Below are positions 58,863-64,000 of a DNA stretch of 64,000 bases, piece after piece. The notes under the pieces are model-generated. The model saw only the letters and a list, made by a program, of their open reading frames with translations. It was not told the DNA's origin and did no database searches. The translations under genes were made by a program, and so were the position numbers. Source of the stretch: Arenibacter catalasegens. GTDB taxonomy: Bacteria > Bacteroidota > Bacteroidia > Flavobacteriales > Flavobacteriaceae. Positions within the stretch are counted from its first letter, which is position 1; each line of letters begins with the position of its first letter. Location of the stretch: the NCBI RefSeq assembly GCF_002909235.1, contig NZ_PHQQ01000002.1:1-64000 (forward strand). The letters are read 5' to 3'.

Positions 58863-60263
58863 ATGGTAAAATGGTTAAAAATATTGGTTAAAATTTTTGG
58901 AGCACTTATCCTGCTCCTAGTTATTCTTTTCTTTTTAGGTACCAGCACTATAGATACCACTCCGTATTTTGAAACGCAATATTACAAGAATACCATTGAA
59001 AATATAGAGGAAGCCGTTAAAAATAAAACGGAAGCCAAAGGGTCTTTACTAGCTGGATTTGCAAGAACAAATATCACCCCCAAAATTGTAAGCGGAACTC
59101 CAGACCCCAATAACGGGGAATTCAACAGCATTAAAATGGCTGGTTATGGTAGTGGCAAAATTGCAACAGGTGTTCACGATTCCATATTTGCCAAAGCAAT
59201 CGCCATAGATGTCAACAATGAGTCCATTGTACTGATCAACGCGGATCTAGTAGCCATACCCGAAGATCTTGTCTTAAAAGTAACCGAAATCCTAAAAGGA
59301 AAGATATCCAGGAAACAACTTTTTTTTGGAGCTACCCACACCCATTCCAGTATTGGCAATTGCATGCCCGGCTATGTGGGCAAAAGTTTTGGGGGCGAAT
59401 ATCAACCAGAGGTGGTCGCATGGCTTGGCCAAAAATTTTCCGACCTTATTTTAAAGGCTTTGGCAGACAAACAGCCTGCTCAATTTTCATCGGGCTACAT
59501 TAAAGTCCCTAATTTGGTTCGAAATAGAATCATAGGAGAGTCGGGGCGACTAAATGATAAACTAGATCTTTTGTCCTTTATTCAAGAAAATGGCAGAAGG
59601 GCCACTATTGGTGCTTTTTCCGCGCATGCCACCGTAATAGGTACCGATAATGAACTGTATACCGGAGATTATCCCGGATATTTCCAAAGGCATTTGGAAG
59701 AAAACGGGGTGGACCTCGCCATGTTTTTCGCTGGTACGGTCGGAAGTCATTCCAACAAGGGAATAGGCGAGAAATTTGAAAAGGCAAAATACATAGGGGA
59801 AACGCTTGCCGATTCGGCCCAAGTGGCCTTAAACAAAATGGAGCATTCCGGAAATATGGATTTAACGGCGATATCTTCGGAAATCGAAATACCAAAGTTA
59901 CAATTCCTATATATCTCTGACCGTTTAAGACTTACACCCTACTTGGCAAGGAAGCTAATGCCCGTAATGAACCCTATTCATGTGCAAGCCCTTAAACTAA
60001 ATAACCTGATTTGGCTTGCCCTGCCCTACGAACTTAGCGGCGAATATGGCTTGGATCTAAAAAACGCCTTAGAGCTGCAGGGTTATAATTCCGTGCTCAG
60101 CAGTTTTAATGGGCAGTATCTAGGTTATATCGTACCTCAAAAATATTACTATTATGACACTTATGAAGCCCGATTAATGGGATGGTATGGCCCAACCATG
60201 GGTGATTACCTAATGGAGCTCAATTATAAAATGGCCAACGAATTAACACATACCAAGCTATAA
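58863..60263 (+). CDS. Neutral ceramidase-like hydrolase, membrane-anchored (copy 2)
   Basis: The 466-residue protein has an N-terminal membrane helix (ILVKIFGALILLLVILFFLG) and ceramidase-fold motifs: LAGFARTNITPKIVSG, GATHTHSSIG (H159/H161), GAFSAHATVIG, ALPYELSGEYG with the Glu ligand and QYLGYIVP. At the position of the ceramidase nucleophile motif GDVSPN it has GTVGSHSN, so a Ser is kept, unlike in the other two copies. It is probably anchored in the inner membrane facing the periplasm. It lies 11 bases before copy 3. Confidence 0.82.
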   Translation: MVKWLKILVKIFGALILLLVILFFLGTSTIDTTPYFETQYYKNTIENIEEAVKNKTEAKGSLLAGFARTNITPKIVSGTPDPNNGEFNSIKMAGYGSGKIATGVHDSIFAKAIAIDVNNESIVLINADLVAIPEDLVLKVTEILKGKISRKQLFFGATHTHSSIGNCMPGYVGKSFGGEYQPEVVAWLGQKFSDLILKALADKQPAQFSSGYIKVPNLVRNRIIGESGRLNDKLDLLSFIQENGRRATIGAFSAHATVIGTDNELYTGDYPGYFQRHLEENGVDLAMFFAGTVGSHSNKGIGEKFEKAKYIGETLADSAQVALNKMEHSGNMDLTAISSEIEIPKLQFLYISDRLRLTPYLARKLMPVMNPIHVQALKLNNLIWLALPYELSGEYGLDLKNALELQGYNSVLSSFNGQYLGYIVPQKYYYYDTYEARLMGWYGPTMGDYLMELNYKMANELTHTKL

Positions 60264-60274
60264 AACTATATCTA

Positions 60275-61840
60275 ATGAAAACTTTAAAAAAGGGGTTGAA
60301 AATATTCGGGATATCTATCCTTTTACTATTGTTGATCGGGGCATCCATCGTGATGTATAATTGGCGTGATCGCCATCCCGATTATGCAATCGATCTAAAA
60401 ATCGAAAACAAAACACCTCAACCCATAAAGGCCGGATTTGCCAAAAAACCCATAACGCCTACCATCGTGGATACTTGGAACGATGCCAATGGAAACAACA
60501 AATACAGTAAAGACGAAGGCGACACCTTCAATGACAACAACAATAATGGAAAATTTGATGCTTATTGGATAGCCGGAATGAGCAATGCCAAGCCGGCGCA
60601 GGGTGTCCATGACGATGTATGGTCCCGTGTTATGGTAATCGACGATGGCAAAAGCAGGATCGCAATGATTTCTATGGATGCTATTGGTTTTTTACATGGT
60701 GATGTCATCGATATCAGAAAACGTTTACCTGCAGAGTTGGGAATAGATTACACCTTATTATCTTCCACCCATACGCACGAGAGCAATGACCTTGTAGGCA
60801 TCTGGGGAGAAAATATTTTCAATTCCGGCGTAAATCCTGAAATGATGGAATATGTGAAATCCCAAACGGTTGCCGCTATTACGGAGGCCGTACATAATTT
60901 ACGTCCGGCAAAACTGGTGTTCGCCGAAGATCTATCCGGTGAAGATGGCAAACTCATCAAAGACACTCGAAAACCCATTGTAAAAGCCACAGGAATTCAT
61001 TTAATGCAGGTTCTAGATGCCGAAAACGATACTACCATGGGGACTATTGTCAATTGGGCAAATCACCCCGAAACGTTATGGTCCCAAAATTTACTGATCA
61101 GTTCCGATTTTCCACATTTTATACGTGAAGCTATAGAAAATGGCGTATACAATGGAAAGGAATTGATGCAAGAAGGACTAGGTGGAGTCGCCATTTATTT
61201 TTCAGGGGCAATTGGCGGCCTTATGGCCCCCCATCCTTCCTTAGGCATTCAAAATCCCTTTACAGCAGAAGAATATTTTGAACCCACTTTTGAAAAAACC
61301 AAAGCGCTAGGAGATCAAATTGCCCTAATGTCTTTAGCTGCCCTAAAACAAAAAGGAGATACCCTAACCAATTCCAATATTTCGTTAAGGGCAAAAACCA
61401 TATTGGCGCCCTTGGACAATACCACCTTTAAAATTGCCAGTGGCATTGGCTTGATTAAAATGGGCATGCCAGAATACTTCAAATCCAGAACGGAGGTAGG
61501 TGCCATTCGTATAGGCCCTGCCCTATTTTTGAGTATCCCTGGAGAAATATATCCAGAAATTGTTTATGGCGGAATTGAAGCTCCGGAAGGGCGTGAATTT
61601 GACATCCAGCCTATGGAGATACCTCCACTTCAGGAATTGATCACTGACAAGTACAAATTCTATTTAGGACTCTCCAATGATGAAATTGGATATATCATTC
61701 CCAAAAGTGAATGGGATACGGGAAAACCTTATCTCTACAATGACGAAGGGGACACTTATGGGGAAGAAAATTCATTGGGACCAGAAACTGGACCAATCGT
61801 TTACAAGGCGCTAACAGAAGTCATCAAGGATCTAAACTAG
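60275..61840 (+). CDS. Neutral ceramidase-like hydrolase with EF-hand-like insert (copy 3)
   Basis: The 521-residue protein has an N-terminal helix (FGISILLLLLIGASIVMY), then KAGFAKKPITPTIVDTW. An insert at residues 70-98 follows with two Ca-binding-like loops, DANGNNKYSKDE and DNNNNGKFD. Zinc-site motifs are SSTHTHESND (H166/H168), NWANHPETLW, SIPGEIYPEIV and NDEIGYIIP. The GDVSPN position reads GAIGGLMAP, so the nucleophilic Ser appears absent. It is the last gene of the operon. Confidence 0.82.
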   Translation: MKTLKKGLKIFGISILLLLLIGASIVMYNWRDRHPDYAIDLKIENKTPQPIKAGFAKKPITPTIVDTWNDANGNNKYSKDEGDTFNDNNNNGKFDAYWIAGMSNAKPAQGVHDDVWSRVMVIDDGKSRIAMISMDAIGFLHGDVIDIRKRLPAELGIDYTLLSSTHTHESNDLVGIWGENIFNSGVNPEMMEYVKSQTVAAITEAVHNLRPAKLVFAEDLSGEDGKLIKDTRKPIVKATGIHLMQVLDAENDTTMGTIVNWANHPETLWSQNLLISSDFPHFIREAIENGVYNGKELMQEGLGGVAIYFSGAIGGLMAPHPSLGIQNPFTAEEYFEPTFEKTKALGDQIALMSLAALKQKGDTLTNSNISLRAKTILAPLDNTTFKIASGIGLIKMGMPEYFKSRTEVGAIRIGPALFLSIPGEIYPEIVYGGIEAPEGREFDIQPMEIPPLQELITDKYKFYLGLSNDEIGYIIPKSEWDTGKPYLYNDEGDTYGEENSLGPETGPIVYKALTEVIKDLN

Positions 61841-62009
61841 CACAACAATCGCAACCCCTAGGCCGCCTCAAAAAGACAATTCCTATTAATTGTAATTACA
61901 AATGCTTTCTAAAAAATAAAACATCCTTATCGAGATTTATGTAGCTGGGACACATTTTTTGATCAATTTGCCATAACTTTAAAGTTCTGTTAGCCCATCA
62001 CCATACTTC

Positions 62010-63389
62010 ATGTACACCATCATAGATATTGAGACTACCGGAAACGGAATAAAAGGCAATAAGATTACGGAGATTTCCATCTTCAAATTTGATGGTTATG
62101 AGGTACTGGATGAATATACTTCCTTAGTAAATCCCGAATGTGAAATTCCGTACTTTATAACCGGTTTAACAGGAATTGATGACAATATGGTGCGCAATGC
62201 CCCCACTTGGGAAGAAGTGGCTCCAAAGGTCCTGGCAATGACCCAAGACACCATATTCGTAGCCCATAGCGTAAATTTTGACTATAACGTCATTAAAAAT
62301 GAATTTCAGAATATCGGAATTAATTTTTCCCGTAAAAAATTATGTACCGTTAGATTATCCCGAAAATTGATTCCGGGGCTAAATTCATATAGTTTAGGCA
62401 AATTATGCACCTCCTTAAATATACCCCTGACCGATCGCCATAGGGCGAAAGGAGATGCCCAGGCAACAGTACTTTTATTTATAAAATTACTACGCTCTGA
62501 TGGTGCCGAAAAAGTATTTAAGTCCTTTTTGGATTCACGTTCACAAGAGGCCACACTTCCTCCTTCGCTAGCTAAGGAAATCTTTGAAAGATTGCCCAAT
62601 TCTCCCGGAGTATATTATTTTAAGGATGAAAAAGGAACCATTATTTACGTGGGTAAGGCCATTGATATAAAAAAACGGGTATTGAGTCATTTTTACGACA
62701 AGGCCACCAAAGAAATTCTCAAGTGCAAGGCTATACATGATATATATTTTGAATTATCGGGTAGTGAGCTGGTTGCCTTATTAATGGAGTCTGCAGCTAT
62801 AAAACAACATTTCCCAGTGTACAATCAAAGTCAAAAACGAACGCCTCAGGAATATGCTATTTTCTCCTATGAGGATAGAAAAGGCATACTGCACTTGGCC
62901 TACAATAAATTAAAATTGGCCCCCAATCCCTTAGCGACTTTTAACAACATAACAGAATGTAGATTGTTTATGGAAGAATTGTGCAAGGCCTATGGGCTAT
63001 GTCCAAAATTCTGCCATTTACAGGAAAACATCTCCAGTTGTTCCCATTATAGCATAAGTAACTGCACAGGAATCTGTAGAGGAACGGAATCTCCTACTGA
63101 ATATAATTTCAAAGTAAAAACGGCCCTTGAGGAATTAATGCTCAAAAATCAAAATATCGTAATCAAAGAAAAGGGAAGGTATAAAAAGGAAGAAGGGTTT
63201 GTTTTGGTTACCAACAACAAATATAGAGGCTACGGATTTATACCAAAAAATGAACAAGTAATTACCGTGGACCATTTGGAGAATTTTTTGGAACTCCAAA
63301 AGGAAAATATGGACACAAAACGAATTCTTTCAGGGTATTTAAGAAAATACCCCAACAAAGCAATTCTGTTATCCACTATTTCCATTTAA
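62010..63389 (+). CDS. DnaQ-type exonuclease / GIY-YIG endonuclease fusion (Cho/UvrC-like)
   Basis: The 459-residue protein joins a DEDDh 3'-5' exonuclease domain (residues 1-170: IIDIETTG with D6/E8, AHSVNFDYNV, HRAKGDAQAT) to a GIY-YIG nuclease domain (about 198-280: SPGVYYFKDEKGTIIYVGKA). A Cys-containing C-terminal part follows (LCPKFCHLQ, SNCTGICRG), as in UvrC/Cho-related proteins. Such fusions occur widely and probably act in DNA repair. It is unrelated to the glycan locus, about 170 bases downstream of it. Confidence 0.88.
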   Translation: MYTIIDIETTGNGIKGNKITEISIFKFDGYEVLDEYTSLVNPECEIPYFITGLTGIDDNMVRNAPTWEEVAPKVLAMTQDTIFVAHSVNFDYNVIKNEFQNIGINFSRKKLCTVRLSRKLIPGLNSYSLGKLCTSLNIPLTDRHRAKGDAQATVLLFIKLLRSDGAEKVFKSFLDSRSQEATLPPSLAKEIFERLPNSPGVYYFKDEKGTIIYVGKAIDIKKRVLSHFYDKATKEILKCKAIHDIYFELSGSELVALLMESAAIKQHFPVYNQSQKRTPQEYAIFSYEDRKGILHLAYNKLKLAPNPLATFNNITECRLFMEELCKAYGLCPKFCHLQENISSCSHYSISNCTGICRGTESPTEYNFKVKTALEELMLKNQNIVIKEKGRYKKEEGFVLVTNNKYRGYGFIPKNEQVITVDHLENFLELQKENMDTKRILSGYLRKYPNKAILLSTISI

Positions 63390-63432
63390 AGAAAAGGAGC
63401 CGAAAATTATCACACTAAGGATGCGCCCCTAT

Positions 63433-63561
63433 CTATTTCTTCTTGCCACTGTTCATCAACATCAATACGGCTACAACCAAACCAACACAAACAGCTGCAA
63501 AAACCGCAATCATTATTATTCCGTTGCTCCAATTCACTAAAGGAAAGTACTGTAAAATCAT
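63433..63561 (-). CDS. Small single-span membrane protein, 42 aa
   Basis: A minus-strand ATG at 63561 opens a 42-codon frame: MILQYFPLVNWSNGIIMIAV, then a hydrophobic span (about residues 15-35), then MNSGKKK before the stop. The Lys-rich C-terminus and single helix fit a small membrane protein conserved in flavobacteria by my recollection. The function is unknown. It lies between the exonuclease fusion and the rhodanese gene. Confidence 0.55.
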   Translation of the reverse strand: MILQYFPLVNWSNGIIMIAVFAAVCVGLVVAVLMLMNSGKKK

Positions 63562-63632
63562 AGATACGTATTTTAGATTCAGTAGGCTAAAATATATACA
63601 AACCCAAATTTAAAATATGATAAATATCACTT

Positions 63633-64000
63633 TTAAAGCGTCGTTGGGCAAACATAGTCGGTTACTGCATATCCAGAATCCTTAATTTCCGCATATCCTC
63701 CTGCAATATCCACTAGATTATGTATTCCCCTACTTTTTAAAATTGAAGCCGCAATTACGGACCTATACCCTCCTGCACAATGCACGTAAAAGGTTTGCTC
63801 CTTGGGGAATTCCGCCATATGATCATTTAAAAAATCCAATGGGGTATTATTTGCATTTTCTATATGTTCGGAAAGATATTCGGACTCCTTACGCACATCA
63901 AAAACCAGCTTTTCTTCGTTCTTAAGAGTATCTTTCAACTCCTTGGCAGGAATGGAAGTGATGGTGTCGTATTCTTTTCCGGCGGTTTTCCAAGCCTTAA
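63633..64000 (-). CDS. MBL-fold/rhodanese protein, C-terminal part only
   Basis: The minus-strand frame is open to the window edge, so the 5' part is missing. The visible 121 residues begin KAWKTAGKEYDTI and contain a rhodanese domain: LVFDVRKESEYLSEHIENAN, cited by LVFDVRKESEY, with active-site Cys in FYVHCAGGYRSVIAAS and LVDIAGGYAEI. In Bacteroidota this arrangement is typical of a metallo-beta-lactamase-fold protein followed by rhodanese domains, related to persulfide dioxygenases. The upstream MBL domain is inferred, not seen. Confidence 0.75.
   Translation of the reverse strand, partial: KAWKTAGKEYDTITSIPAKELKDTLKNEEKLVFDVRKESEYLSEHIENANNTPLDFLNDHMAEFPKEQTFYVHCAGGYRSVIAASILKSRGIHNLVDIAGGYAEIKDSGYAVTDYVCPTTL

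Overview
The window looks like chromosome of a marine, gliding-type Flavobacteriaceae bacterium (Bacteroidota; Maribacter/Zobellia/Arenibacter-like, genus not resolvable by eye). Signs are the AT-rich DNA, two SusC/SusD pairs, type IX secretion components (a DUF5103 plug-type protein and a gliding-motility type B C-terminal domain), a complete Na+-NQR operon, Flavobacteriaceae-type small membrane proteins and TAnnTTTG-like promoter elements. No rRNA, tRNA, CRISPR array, insertion sequence, integrase or phage gene was seen.

Layout: (1) 1-5461 (+): a surface-protein cluster. It starts inside a collagen-like gene with at least 242 Gly-X-Y triplets, followed by a secreted protein with a C1q/TNF-like C-terminus and a T9SS type B cargo protein. 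(2) 5.7-13.0 kb: housekeeping and envelope genes: M15 and M48 peptidases, a 55-aa membrane protein, an ankyrin protein, gpmI, map, a methyltransferase, apbE and a small unknown protein. (3) 13.2-19.3 kb (-): nqrABCDEF, with the flavin transferase apbE just downstream. ApbE is the enzyme type that attaches FMN to NqrB and NqrC. (4) 19.4-21.6 kb (+): T9SS plug-like protein and a glycerophosphodiester phosphodiesterase.

(5) 21.7-61.8 kb is one large glycan/lipid utilisation region. On the minus strand are an aldolase (DapA/NAL family), a membrane-embedded PHP-domain protein and a GH31 enzyme, with a divergent AraC regulator. Next come an FG-GAP/ASPIC-UnbV lipoprotein with SusD/SusC, then a PKD lipoprotein-SusC-SusD operon that continues into a purple-acid-phosphatase-like enzyme and two orphan membrane proteins. 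Divergent from that operon, on the plus strand, are a neutral-ceramidase-like protein, a PhoPQ-related (PqaA) protein, an alpha/beta hydrolase and a YdjC/ChbG deacetylase. A FadL-type outer-membrane transporter lies opposite. A second plus-strand operon follows: BASS symporter, FHS-type MFS sugar transporter, esterase, GH92 mannosidase, sialidase-like propeller and two more ceramidase-like proteins.

The combination of three ceramidase-fold proteins, FadL, a GH92, a sialidase-like protein, a GH31 and an NAL-family aldolase is the most interesting content. It suggests a locus for a lipid-linked or N-acylated glycoconjugate, but the substrate is an inference. (6) 62.0-64.0 kb: an exonuclease/GIY-YIG fusion, a 42-aa membrane protein and the C-terminal end of an MBL-fold/rhodanese protein cut by the window edge.
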